Positions 7,986 to 16,026 of a stretch of 64,000 nt of DNA are shown here, piece by piece. This stretch comes from JACRLW01 sp046349595 (GTDB taxonomy: Bacteria > Planctomycetota > UBA1135 > UBA2386). Location of the stretch: positions 1,054,001 through 1,118,000 of the forward strand of contig JAXMCA010000001.1 of assembly GCA_046349595.1 (NCBI GenBank). The letters are read 5' to 3'. Position 1 is the stretch's first letter; each line of letters starts with the position of its first letter. A program made the position numbers and the translations under genes. The notes below the pieces were generated by a model. The model made no database searches. It was not told where the DNA came from and saw nothing but the letters and a program-made list of their open reading frames with translations.

Positions 7986-9398
7986 ATGGCAAAGCTCAAC
8001 GAAAAGCAGAAGATCCTCGCCATCGTCGGCGGCGGCCTCCTGGTCAGCCTCGCGGCGGGAGCCGGGATCTGGTGGACCCAGGGCCTCGTGGACGAGGTGA
8101 CGGGTCAGATCGAATCCGACCAGAAGTCGATCGAGGAAGCGCAGAAGAAGATCGACAAGATCAACGACCTCGAGTCGCAGGTGATCGTTCTCCGTGAGAA
8201 CGTCGACACCTACTCGAAGATCCTGCCCGACGACTCGGAGGTGACGGACTTCGTCCGCATCATGAACCGGTTCGCCACGGCATCGGAGATCGAGCTGAAC
8301 GAGTGCGTGCCCGGTCCTGCCGGCAAGCGCGGCAAGTACAGCCACTACAGCTACCGGATCGACATGTCCGCGACGCTGTGGCAGTTCCTGAAGTTCATCA
8401 ACCAGCTCGAGAGCTACGACCGGTTCATCCGCGTCGTCAGCTTCAATCTGAAGTCCGCCGACCGCGACGACGTGGCCTCCGCGCAGCAGAAGGGCGTCGA
8501 CGCCGCGCACAAGATCTCGCTGGTCGTGGAGACCTACGTCTACGGCGGCAAGAATCAGGCGAAGAACGTCGAGATCCCGGGCTACGGCAAGAAGCGTGAG
8601 CGTCTCGAGGCGGAGATCGCGCGTGGCGCACAGGCCGTGTCGCTGGGTCGCTACGACTACGTCGAGAAGGTCGGGCGCCGCGACATCTTCATCGATCCGC
8701 GTCCCACCGTCGGTGGCAGCGGGCCGAGCGATGTGGGTCGCGTGCCGCAGCAGAAGCTGGTCGACGACTTCGTCGCGAAGATCGCCGAGGTGCGCGAGGT
8801 CTACACGCGCTGGCAGCAGCCCGACCTCGACTACGTGACCAAGGAGACCTTCGCCCGTCGCCTGCGTGAGTCGCTGACCGCGATCGAGCAGGATGCCGGC
8901 CCGGCGACCTCCAAGATCAGCACGCAGTCGCTGGTCACCCGCTGGAACAACGAAGTGCTCCAGCCGGTGCGCGAGATGTGGCGCGGGTTGCGTGGCGATG
9001 CACGCGATCCGGCGCAGAACGCCCTCACCGAGGAGCGTCTGCACGCCATCCTGGCCGAGATGACCGGTGCGGTCTCACGTGGTGAGTTCGAGCAGGCCAT
9101 GAAGATCCACGACGACAACGCGGATCGCCTGCGCTTCCCCGACACCGATCCCCGGTTCCTGATCGCTCTCGAGATCAAGAAGGTCCGGGAGGCCGTGCAG
9201 GCCGCGCGCGAGTTCAACGACATCCCGATGAAGATCGAAGGGGTCGTGGTCGTCGCCAGCGGACGCTCGGGCATCCTCCTCAACGGCCGGGTCTACGAGG
9301 AGGGCGACTACCTCGACGACAACCTGCTGCTCAAGTCGGTCGGCGCGGAGCAGGCGGACTTCGTCTACCGCGGATTCGTGCTGCGCCGGAAGTGGTGA
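7986..9398 (+). CDS. pilO: PilO-like alignment protein with a C-terminal PilP-like extension
   Basis: At 470 aa it is more than twice a normal PilO (~205 aa). Residues 1-9 are cytoplasmic, about 11-32 form a transmembrane helix, and about 35-80 look coiled-coil. Then comes a PilO-type ferredoxin-like region with the segment MSATLWQFLKFINQLESYDR. Residues ~215-415 are an unrecognised, mostly helical stretch. The last ~60 residues (VVVASGRSGILLNGRVYEEG, ending FVYRGFVLRRKW) resemble the beta-domain of PilP/GspC-type proteins that contact the secretin. No separate pilP exists between this gene and pilQ, so a PilO-PilP fusion is my reading. PilO identity rests on context and topology more than on strong motifs. 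Confidence 0.78.
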   Translation: MAKLNEKQKILAIVGGGLLVSLAAGAGIWWTQGLVDEVTGQIESDQKSIEEAQKKIDKINDLESQVIVLRENVDTYSKILPDDSEVTDFVRIMNRFATASEIELNECVPGPAGKRGKYSHYSYRIDMSATLWQFLKFINQLESYDRFIRVVSFNLKSADRDDVASAQQKGVDAAHKISLVVETYVYGGKNQAKNVEIPGYGKKRERLEAEIARGAQAVSLGRYDYVEKVGRRDIFIDPRPTVGGSGPSDVGRVPQQKLVDDFVAKIAEVREVYTRWQQPDLDYVTKETFARRLRESLTAIEQDAGPATSKISTQSLVTRWNNEVLQPVREMWRGLRGDARDPAQNALTEERLHAILAEMTGAVSRGEFEQAMKIHDDNADRLRFPDTDPRFLIALEIKKVREAVQAAREFNDIPMKIEGVVVVASGRSGILLNGRVYEEGDYLDDNLLLKSVGAEQADFVYRGFVLRRKW

Positions 9399-9428
9399 AC
9401 GGCGCGAGCTGACGGCGCGTCCTCGCGT

Positions 9429-9475
9429 CGACGACGCCCGGCCCGATCCTCGGATCGCGCCGGGCGTCGTCGTTT
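9429..9475 (+). terminator. Strong bipartite hairpin after pilO
   Basis: A 14-bp perfect inverted repeat (9429-9442 with 9459-9472) encloses a second 5-bp stem (9444-9448 with 9453-9457) around a 4-base loop and is followed by TTT. It fits an intrinsic terminator between pilMNO and pilQ. Transcription of pilQ may therefore partly restart downstream. Confidence 0.7.
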
Positions 9476-9662
9476 CCGGGTCGTCCCGATCGCGGTCGTG
9501 AGCAGCCGCGATCCCCGCCGTGCCTGGTCCGCATGGCGCGGCGGGAAGGAGACATCAAGTCCGCACCGCCCATCGGTCGATGAACCGGGAGCAGGATCGC
9601 GGGTCCGCACGGACCCGTCGGCGCATCGCCAACCCCGCAACGGGGGCAAGAGGAAATCGGAA

Positions 9663-11519
9663 ATGCAGGCAAGGATCATCCAGATCGTCGGAGCGCTCGT
9701 GCTGGCCTTGGGCCTCTGCGCGACGGCTCCGGCTCAGAACCCGCCCCAGCCGCAGCAACCGCAGCAGCAGGGTGGTCAGGACGAGCAGGGCGTGAACAGC
9801 GAGACGCAGCAGGGGGACCGTGCATCACGGCTGACCCTGCGGCTCCGCGATCGACTCCTTCGCGACGTCGTCAGCAGCATCCGCCGTCAGGCGGGTGTCA
9901 ACATCGTGATCGACCAGGCGATCGAGGATCGCGTGACGATCGACCTCGACGACGTCGATTGGCGTCGTGCACTCGATCTCGTCGCCGAGGCGGCGGGCTG
10001 CGTGGTGCTCGAGGAGAGCGGCGGCATCCTCAAGATCGAGAAGCCGGCGCGCGTGTTCTTCTCCTTCGAGGACGCCGATGTCCGCAAGGTCATCGACACG
10101 ATCGCCAAGATCTCGGGCGCGAACATCGTGGTCGGTCCCGAGGTGCAGGGCACCGTTTCGCTGCGCCTGCGCAACATCCCGTGGCGCGACGCACTCGAGG
10201 CGACGGTCAAGACCCTCGGCTACGTGGTGGTCGAGGAGGCGCGCGGGATGCTGCGCGTCGTGCCGCCGTCGAACATGGTGCAGGACCTCATCACGCGCGA
10301 GTTCCAGCTCCGCTACGTGCGCCCGCCGTCGGCGTACATGCCGTACCTCCAGTCGGAGTACGTGCAGTACATGTACTCGACGCAGAAGCTGAATCCGAAG
10401 GAACAGAACTTCACGCTGATCCAGGCGCTCCAGAGCCTGGTGACCCCCGAGGTCGGCTCGCTGCAGTACCACGCCGAGCAGAACCTGATCGTCGTCAAGG
10501 ACACCAAGCCGGTCATCGAGCAGATCGCACGGATCCTCGAGAAGATCGACGTGGAGCCCGCGCAGGTCTTCATCGACGTCAAGTTCGTCACGACCACCGA
10601 CAGCGACATCCTCGACGTCGGCATCTCTCCCGGCAGCGACGGTTGGACCGCGTCGGTCGGCCTCGGCCAGATTCCGACGCGTCTGCCTTTCAACCTCGGC
10701 CCCGGTGGGTGGGACGACAACCTGATCGCCAACGACCTCGGCCAGGGCCCCTTCGCGGACAGCAACTCCAATCCGACCGGCAACACCGTCGTCCCCGACG
10801 TGGTCTTCGGTGCGCTGAACTTCCAGCAGGTCAGCGCGGCGCTGCGTCTGCTCAAGAAGGATCAGAACAGCGAGATCGCGCAGTCGCCGAAGCTGATCGC
10901 CCTCGATCACCAGATGGCGACGATCTTCGTCGGTGAGACCATCCGCTACGCGCAGGCTCGTTCCGAGCAGGGACAGGCCGGCGGTCTGCAGCTGGTCGTC
11001 GAGGAAGCGCCGAACTCGCCGGTGAGCACCGGCTTCCAGCTGCTCGTCATCCCGCACGTGGTGCCCGGCACCGACCGCGTGATGATGGACGTGATCCCGA
11101 AGTCGGAATCGCTGGCCGGCACCGGCTCGAGCACGCTGGCTCCGGCGGGCTTCGACGTCTTCAACGTCGGCGCCGGCAACGGCGACGGTTCGATCGCGCT
11201 GCCGCGCATCGCGTCGAGCACGATCGCGACCAAGGTCATCCTGCGCTCCGGTCAGACCGCGGTGCTCGGTGGCCTCGTGACCGACACCGATTCGATCACC
11301 GAGACCAAGCTGCCGCTGGTGGGGGACATCCCGGTGCTCGGTTGGCTGTTCAAGAACCGCGTGCAGTCGAAGACCAAGCGGACCTTGATCGTCTTCATCC
11401 GCCCGGACGTGATCCGCAGCCCCGAGCAGGTCGAGGAGACCCGCAACCAGGTGCTGCAGGAGCGCGCCGAGGCGCTGCGTCGCGCCGAGTTCGAGGCGAT
11501 GGGCGGAACGCGCAAGTGA
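9663..11519 (+). CDS. pilQ: Secretin (PilQ/GspD family) outer-membrane pore
   Basis: Outer-membrane channel for a type IV pilus or type II secretion system; 618 aa from the ATG at 9663. That start gives a clean Sec signal (IVGALVLALGLCATAPA) and has AAGAGGAAA about 8 nt upstream. A longer in-frame start at 9498 was rejected because its extension is Arg/Pro-rich. After a Gln-rich linker (about 26-55) come two STN/N0-like repeats (RLRDRLLRDVVSSIRRQAG, then FEDADVRKVIDTIAK) and an N1-type domain. The secretin core follows, with LGGLVTDTDSITETKLPLVG and PVLGWLFKN near the C-terminus. No AMIN domain is seen. A hairpin follows the stop. Confidence 0.95.
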   Translation: MQARIIQIVGALVLALGLCATAPAQNPPQPQQPQQQGGQDEQGVNSETQQGDRASRLTLRLRDRLLRDVVSSIRRQAGVNIVIDQAIEDRVTIDLDDVDWRRALDLVAEAAGCVVLEESGGILKIEKPARVFFSFEDADVRKVIDTIAKISGANIVVGPEVQGTVSLRLRNIPWRDALEATVKTLGYVVVEEARGMLRVVPPSNMVQDLITREFQLRYVRPPSAYMPYLQSEYVQYMYSTQKLNPKEQNFTLIQALQSLVTPEVGSLQYHAEQNLIVVKDTKPVIEQIARILEKIDVEPAQVFIDVKFVTTTDSDILDVGISPGSDGWTASVGLGQIPTRLPFNLGPGGWDDNLIANDLGQGPFADSNSNPTGNTVVPDVVFGALNFQQVSAALRLLKKDQNSEIAQSPKLIALDHQMATIFVGETIRYAQARSEQGQAGGLQLVVEEAPNSPVSTGFQLLVIPHVVPGTDRVMMDVIPKSESLAGTGSSTLAPAGFDVFNVGAGNGDGSIALPRIASSTIATKVILRSGQTAVLGGLVTDTDSITETKLPLVGDIPVLGWLFKNRVQSKTKRTLIVFIRPDVIRSPEQVEETRNQVLQERAEALRRAEFEAMGGTRK

Positions 11520-11524
11520 GCGGC

Positions 11525-11546
11525 CGGGCCCGGCGTGCCGGGCCCG
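11525..11546 (+). terminator. Hairpin after pilQ
   Basis: Perfect 10-bp G/C palindrome (11525-11534 with 11537-11546) starting 5 nt after the pilQ stop codon. There is no clear U-tract. Likely terminator or 3' stabiliser. Confidence 0.55.
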
Positions 11547-11587
11547 CGATCCTGTTCCTCGCGCAGGGTGGCACGACCTGCCGCCCG

Positions 11588-11618
11588 CGACATGTCGGTC
11601 ATTGGAACCGGCATGTCG
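11588..11618. promoter_or_regulatory. Imperfect inverted repeat overlapping the putative rne -35
   Basis: CGACATG (11588-11594) pairs with CATGTCG (11612-11618), and CGGT (11596-11599) pairs with ACCG (11107+500, i.e. 11607-11610). One mismatch separates the two stems, and the loop is ~7 nt. It overlaps the candidate -35 hexamer of the rne leader, so it could be an operator or a transcript hairpin. Which of these it is cannot be told from sequence alone. Confidence 0.35.
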
Positions 11619-11630
11619 CCGATCTATGCT
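11602..11630 (+). promoter_or_regulatory. Candidate sigma-70-type promoter for rne
   Basis: TTGGAA (11602-11607), a 17-nt spacer, then TATGCT (11625-11630) followed by a C-rich tract. Each hexamer matches the consensus at 4 of 6 positions, with ideal spacing. Transcription from here would give a leader of about 440 nt before the rne start. The interval 11631-12064 has no convincing coding frame. Confidence 0.45.
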
Positions 11631-12078
11631 CCGCGCCCACGCCGCGCGTGGTCGCGGCGGATCTCCCCGCAGATGCCGAGGTCGTGAGCCGAATCCCCAT
11701 CGCCCTGCCCGTGCGATTCCCGGAATCCGGCCGGCCCCATCCCTTCGCCGCAGCACGGAGCGACGCACGCCTTCAGGTGTGTCGTGACGACCTGCGGCGC
11801 GGCGTCGCGATCCATCCCAAGGAACAGGGGAGCCCGGTTGCAGGCGCAGCCGGTCGAACAGGATTCATGGCCGGAGTGGGTCGCGCTCGCGCGTCCGACA
11901 GCCGGCCCTTCGTGCATCGGTCCCGCTGTGGTCGGATCCCGGTCGTCCCGCTCGCTCGCGAAGCGAAGGACCGGGTGGCTGCAGTCGTCCCGCCCCTCCT
12001 GTTGCGTCCGGAGTCCCGCCAGCCGCGCTCCCCTGCGTCGACCCGCATCGCCGGGTCCCAACGCAGAGGAACATCAGC

Positions 12079-14082
12079 TTGAAGCGCATGCTCATCAACG
12101 CCACCGATCCGGAGGAAGCGCGGATCGCGGTGGTGCAGGACGGCCTCTTGACCGAACTCCACGTCGAGGTCGCCGGTCGCGAGGCCTATCTCGGCAACAT
12201 CTACAAGGGCCGTGTGGTCAACGTCGAGCCGGCAATCGGCGCGGCCTTTGTCGCCTTCGGCGGAAGGACCAACGGTTTCCTCCACGCTTCCGACATCCTC
12301 CCCGCCTATGCGCGCGACGACTTCGTCCTCGATGACGTGGTCGAAGGCCGTGCGCGTGTGACGGGCGACGAGGGACCCGAAGCGGTCCGCGCCATCCTCG
12401 CCGACGCCGCCGCCGACGAGGAGGACGGCGAAGAGGGGGTGCACGCGGATTCCGTTCAGGGCGGAGATTCAGCGGGGGACGCTTCCGACGGCCACGCCGC
12501 GCCGCAGCAGGTGGTGACCAGCGGCACCGACGACGAGTTCAGTCCGCAGGCCTCCCAGGATCACGACTCCGATGGGCCATCGGCCGAGGATGGCGCGGTG
12601 CTGGCCGCCGAAGAGGGTGACCACGAGGACGCCGACGAGGACGACGACGAGGACCAGGACGGTGGCGGAGGGGGCGAAGCGGAGGAGCCCGCCGCCGACG
12701 AGGAGTCCGCCGAGGGGCCTGACGCCGCGCTCGGAACGGCGGAGGAAGCCGCGCCGCGGACCAAGAGCCGGACGCGCCGCCGCCGTCAGCAGAAGAAGGA
12801 GAAGATGCGCGGTCGCGCGACCGTCGATCAGCTCCTCAAGAAGGGTCAGGAGGTGATCGTGCAGGTCACCAAGGAAGGTATCGGTTCGAAGGGGCCCACG
12901 TTGACCACCTTCGTGTCGCTGCCCGGCCGGAGCCTCGTTCTCATGCCGAGCCTGCCGAAGTGCGGTGTGAGCCGGAAGATCGAGGACCAGAAGGAGCGGC
13001 GTCGACTCAAGCGCATCGTGCGCGAACTCGACGAGACCGGTCACGGTGGTGTCGGCTTCATCGTGCGGACCAACGGCATCGAGAAGAGCAAGCTCGACCT
13101 CCAGCGTGATCGCGACTACCTCAAGAAGATCTGGGAGCTGATCGCGCAACGCGTGAAGGTGACGCGTGCCCCCGCTCTGCTGTATCAGGAGTCCGATCTG
13201 GTCCTGAAGGCGATGCGCGACCTGTTCTCGCCCGAGATCGAGGAGGTCGTCGTCGATTCGCGTGACGTGTGGCTCCGCATCCGCGATTTCGCCGAGAAGC
13301 TGATGCCGCACATGGCGGATCGCATCAAGCTCCACGAGTCGCACACGCCGCTGTTCCACTCCTTCGGCATCGAGAAGGAGGTCGAGAAGCTCTACCAGCC
13401 GCGCATCGAACTCCAGAACGGTGGCTCGATCGTCATCGAGCAGGCCGAGGCCCTGGTCGCGATCGACGTGAACTCCGGCCGCTTCAAGCCCGGCACCGAG
13501 CTCGAGCAGACGGCCTTCCGCACCAATCTCGAGGCGATCCCGGAGATCGTGCGGCAGCTGCGGCTGCGCGATCTCGGCGGTCTGATCATGATCGACTTCA
13601 TCGACATGAACGAGGACCGCCACCGGCGTCAGATCGAACGCACGATGGTCGAGGCGCTGCGCGGCGATCGCGCGCGCATCAAGGTGGGCAGGATCAGCGC
13701 CTTCGGTCTCCTCGAGGTGACGCGCCAGCGCGTCGGACCGGGGCTCAAGCACACGGTGTTCGCCGCCTGCCGTCACTGCGGCGGATCGGGGATGGCGCGC
13801 ACCGTGATGAGCAAGGCCCTGGCGGTGTTGCGCGAGGTTCGCGCGATCATCCATCTCAAGGGCTTCTCGGTGCTCCAGGTCTTCGTCGCGCCCGCGGTCA
13901 ACGACTACCTCGTCAACTACAAGCGCCGGCCGCTCCTCGACCTGGAGGAGGCGATCGGCAAGACGGTGGTGGTCCGCGGCGAGCCGAGCTACCCGGTCGA
14001 CATGGTCCACTACCGCTTCCTGACCGCCGACGGTCAGGAGGCCCGTGTCGCCATCCCCGCCGGGCTCGGCGTGAAGGTCTGA
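12079..14082 (+). CDS. rne: Ribonuclease E/G family endoribonuclease with a long acidic insert
   Basis: Endoribonuclease for rRNA processing and mRNA decay; 667 aa. The TTG start at 12079 is chosen because AGAGGA lies 8 nt upstream; an ATG three codons later is possible. The S1 domain begins at residues 1-78 (YLGNIYKGRVVNVEP, GFLHASDILP). It is interrupted by a ~165-residue insert (about 80-245) that is first very acidic (runs of D/E, GGGGG) and then basic (SRTRRRRQQKKEKMR). The S1 part resumes at VDQLLKKGQEVIVQV. Catalytic aspartates are visible as Asp463 (VAIDVNSGRF) and Asp506 (LIMIDFIDM). The Zn-link is present as Cys564/Cys567 (CRHC). No E. coli-type C-terminal scaffold follows, so it is RNase G-like in architecture. 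It precedes rplU-rpmA-obgE. Confidence 0.95.
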   Translation: MKRMLINATDPEEARIAVVQDGLLTELHVEVAGREAYLGNIYKGRVVNVEPAIGAAFVAFGGRTNGFLHASDILPAYARDDFVLDDVVEGRARVTGDEGPEAVRAILADAAADEEDGEEGVHADSVQGGDSAGDASDGHAAPQQVVTSGTDDEFSPQASQDHDSDGPSAEDGAVLAAEEGDHEDADEDDDEDQDGGGGGEAEEPAADEESAEGPDAALGTAEEAAPRTKSRTRRRRQQKKEKMRGRATVDQLLKKGQEVIVQVTKEGIGSKGPTLTTFVSLPGRSLVLMPSLPKCGVSRKIEDQKERRRLKRIVRELDETGHGGVGFIVRTNGIEKSKLDLQRDRDYLKKIWELIAQRVKVTRAPALLYQESDLVLKAMRDLFSPEIEEVVVDSRDVWLRIRDFAEKLMPHMADRIKLHESHTPLFHSFGIEKEVEKLYQPRIELQNGGSIVIEQAEALVAIDVNSGRFKPGTELEQTAFRTNLEAIPEIVRQLRLRDLGGLIMIDFIDMNEDRHRRQIERTMVEALRGDRARIKVGRISAFGLLEVTRQRVGPGLKHTVFAACRHCGGSGMARTVMSKALAVLREVRAIIHLKGFSVLQVFVAPAVNDYLVNYKRRPLLDLEEAIGKTVVVRGEPSYPVDMVHYRFLTADGQEARVAIPAGLGVKV

Positions 14083-14086
14083 GTCG

Positions 14087-14105
14087 AGGGCGCGGAGCGC
14101 GCCCT
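14087..14105 (+). terminator. rne terminator hairpin
   Basis: Perfect 8-bp stem (14087-14094 with 14098-14105) and a 3-nt loop, 4 nt after the rne stop. Its last base is the first base of the rplU -35 element, so the end of one unit abuts the start of the next. Confidence 0.6.
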
Positions 14106-14132
14106 TGACTCCGGACGACCCCCGGCTACTTT
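14105..14132 (+). promoter_or_regulatory. rplU promoter (TTGACT-16-TACTTT)
   Basis: TTGACT (14105-14110), a 16-nt spacer and TACTTT (14127-14132), followed by a pyrimidine/C-rich run. This is the best two-box sigma-70-type promoter I see in the window. It would give a ~45-nt leader before rplU and could drive rplU-rpmA-obgE. Confidence 0.62.
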
Positions 14133-14185
14133 CTCCGCCCCTCCGTTCGGCACCACGAGTCCGGATCCCGAGGACCAATCCAAGC

Positions 14186-14506
14186 ATGTTCGCCGTCGTC
14201 GAAGACCGCCGTCAGCAGTACCGCGTCGCCGCAGGCGATCGGGTGCTCATCGCGCGCGTGCCGGGGGCCGAATCCGGCCAGAACTACGAGTTCGGCCAGG
14301 TCTGCCTGGTCGGCGGTGAGGGCCAGGCCCGCATCGGTACTCCCTACGTGAGCGGTGTCCGCGTGACCGCCAAGGTCGTGCGGCAGGATGTCATGGGCCC
14401 CAAGCTCGTGATCCAGAAATACCGCCGCCGAAAGAACTTCCGCAAGCGCACGGGCTTCCGCGCGCGATTCACAGAGATCCAGATCGAGGCGATCCATGGC
14501 GCATAA
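14186..14506 (+). CDS. rplU: 50S ribosomal protein L21
   Basis: 106 aa from the ATG at 14186, which gives the canonical MFAVVEDRRQQYRV start; the frame is open further upstream, but that extension is not L21-like. The L21 blocks YEFGQVCLVGG, IGTPYVSGVRVTAKV and the basic KLVIQKYRRRKNFRKRTGF are present. Structural protein of the large subunit, contacting 23S rRNA. Its last 11 nt overlap the start of rpmA, implying coupled translation. Confidence 0.97.
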   Translation: MFAVVEDRRQQYRVAAGDRVLIARVPGAESGQNYEFGQVCLVGGEGQARIGTPYVSGVRVTAKVVRQDVMGPKLVIQKYRRRKNFRKRTGFRARFTEIQIEAIHGA

Positions 14507-14744
14507 GAAGGGTCAGGGCTCGACCAAGAACGGTCGTGACAGCAACGCGCAGCACCGCGGGGTGAAGCGCTTCGGCGGCGAGCGCGTGACCGCGGGCACG
14601 ATCATCGTGCGCCAGTGCGGCACGCCGTTCCGCGCCGGTCGCAACGTCAAGCGCGGCAACGACGACACGCTGTTCTCGCTCATCGAGGGCGTGGTCAGCT
14701 TCCGCGACAATCGCTGCGTCGACGTCGACCCGCTGGCTAGCTGA
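14496..14744 (+). CDS. rpmA: 50S ribosomal protein L27
   Basis: 82 aa. It begins directly with MAHKKGQGSTKNGRDSN, the L27 tail that reaches the peptidyl transferase centre, so no Firmicute-type N-terminal cleavage extension is present. GGERVTAGTIIVRQCGT and FRAGRNVKRGNDDTLF follow. The last codons and the stop lie inside an 18-bp tandem repeat, which may have altered the extreme C-terminus (DPLAS). Confidence 0.97.
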   Translation: MAHKKGQGSTKNGRDSNAQHRGVKRFGGERVTAGTIIVRQCGTPFRAGRNVKRGNDDTLFSLIEGVVSFRDNRCVDVDPLAS

Positions 14745-14788
14745 GTGCAGTTGGCCAGCTGAATGCAGTTGGCCAGCTGAGTGCGGCG
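14735..14788 (+). repeat. 18-bp tandem repeat, three copies, overlapping the rpmA stop
   Basis: Units at 14735-14752, 14753-14770 and 14771-14788, consensus GGCCAGCTGARTGCAGTT. The first two differ at two positions and the third is more diverged. A further partial AGCTGAGTT follows. The first unit supplies the last rpmA codons and its stop codon. The remaining rpmA-obgE gap (to 14918) shows no gene. Confidence 0.8.
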
Positions 14789-14918
14789 AGCTGAGTTCGC
14801 CGGGCGAGTCGGGTCGCGCGCGGGTCGCACGATCGCCTGACCGTGCGACGTGGTTCGACCTGTGTGTCCGCCGTCGGGTGTGCCCGCCGGCAAGCCCCTT
14901 CCGCCCCGCGAGCAACCG

Positions 14919-15908
14919 ATGTTCCTCGACGAGATCGAGTTGGTGTTCCGAGGCGGCCGGGGAGGCGACGGCTGCGTCTCCTTCCTCCGCGATGCGCGGC
15001 AGACGCGAGGCGGTCCCGACGGGGGTGACGGCGGGGACGGCGGCGACGTGGTCCTGCGCACCAGCGTGCACGAGAACACGCTCTACCACCTCGCGGGGAG
15101 GCGCGTGCACGAAGCGCGCGCGGGGCAACCCGGTCGCGGCTCGAACATGACGGGGGCATCGGCCGACGATCTCGTCATCGACGTCCCGGTCGGGACGATG
15201 GTCCTCGATGCCGAGCGCGGCAATCTGCTGAAGGATCTGGCCGAACCCGACCTGAGCTTCGTCGTCGCTCGTGGAGGCGCCGGCGGTCGCGGCAACGCTC
15301 GTTTCGCCAGTTCGACCAACCGTGCCCCGCGCCAGCGTGAGGTCGGGCAGGCCGGCGAAGAGCGGCGTGTGCGCCTCAGCCTGAAACTGATCGCCGACGT
15401 CGGCCTGGTCGGTCTCCCCAACGCGGGCAAGTCCACCCTGCTCGCCACGATCTCGCAGGCGCGCCCCAAGATCGCGGCCTATCCGTTCACCACGCTCGAG
15501 CCTCACCTCGGCATCGTGCCGATCGACGAGACTCACAGCGTCGTGGTTGCGGACATCCCCGGATTGATCGCCGGAGCGAGTGAGGGGCGGGGACTCGGAG
15601 TGCAGTTCCTCAAGCACGTCGAGCGGACGCGTGTCCTGCTGCACCTGGTCGACTGTTCCGAACTCGCCGATGTCGAGCCGGCGGAGGCTCGGCGCGTCGT
15701 CCTCGAGGAGTTGCGCGGCTACTCGCGCGAACTGTCCGAGCGGCCGCGGCTGCTGGTCGCGACCAAGGTCGAGGACGACGCTTCGCGTCAGCGCGCCGAC
15801 GTCCTCGAGCGCGAGGCGGGCGAGCCGGTGTTGCGGATCTCGGCAGCCACGCGGGAGGGCCTGCCGCGGCTCTTCGCCTGGCTCGCGCAGGTCGCACGCA
15901 GTCGCTGA
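14919..15908 (+). CDS. obgE: Obg-family GTPase (ObgE/CgtA)
   Basis: Essential GTPase that binds the 50S subunit and is involved in ribosome maturation and stress signalling; 329 aa from the ATG at 14919 (MFLDEIELVFRGGRGGDG). A longer in-frame start at 14850 was rejected because its N-terminus is not Obg-like. The Gly-rich OBG domain is at about 1-157 (GGDGGDGGDVVL). The G domain has G1 GLPNAGKST, switch regions around YPFTTLEPHLG, and G3 DIPGL. G4 reads ATKVED where NKxD is expected, i.e. T-K-V-E, a conservative but notable change. The variable C-terminal OCT domain is absent. It follows rplU-rpmA as in most bacteria. Confidence 0.95.
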   Translation: MFLDEIELVFRGGRGGDGCVSFLRDARQTRGGPDGGDGGDGGDVVLRTSVHENTLYHLAGRRVHEARAGQPGRGSNMTGASADDLVIDVPVGTMVLDAERGNLLKDLAEPDLSFVVARGGAGGRGNARFASSTNRAPRQREVGQAGEERRVRLSLKLIADVGLVGLPNAGKSTLLATISQARPKIAAYPFTTLEPHLGIVPIDETHSVVVADIPGLIAGASEGRGLGVQFLKHVERTRVLLHLVDCSELADVEPAEARRVVLEELRGYSRELSERPRLLVATKVEDDASRQRADVLEREAGEPVLRISAATREGLPRLFAWLAQVARSR

Positions 15909-16026
15909 GGGCAGACGGAGCGGTCCAACTCCCCAAGCGAGCGGCCGCTCCCGGCGCGGCGCGCTCCTGGACGGACGTGCTTCATGCCCCGGCGCCCATC
16001 GGTCGATAGGAGCGACGAGGCTCACC

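Noticed and set aside
6201..9044. 947-codon antisense frame over pilM-pilO
   Set aside because: Shadow of the pil genes, with no domain and no ribosome site; the sense genes are unmistakable.
9498..9662. N-terminal extension of the secretin
   Set aside because: The extension is Ser/Arg/Pro-rich and would bury the signal peptide; the ATG at 9663 has a ribosome site and a clean Sec signal.
11569..11590. Sigma-54 (-24/-12) promoter starting at TGGCAC
   Set aside because: The GG-to-GC distance is wrong (8 or 11 instead of 10) and TTGC is missing. No other acceptable site was found despite rpoN being present.
11624..12061. Possible gene in the pilQ-rne gap (either strand)
   Set aside because: Products are Arg/Gly/Cys-rich without any motif, start codons lack ribosome sites, and overlapping frames look equally (un)likely. 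Treated as leader DNA.
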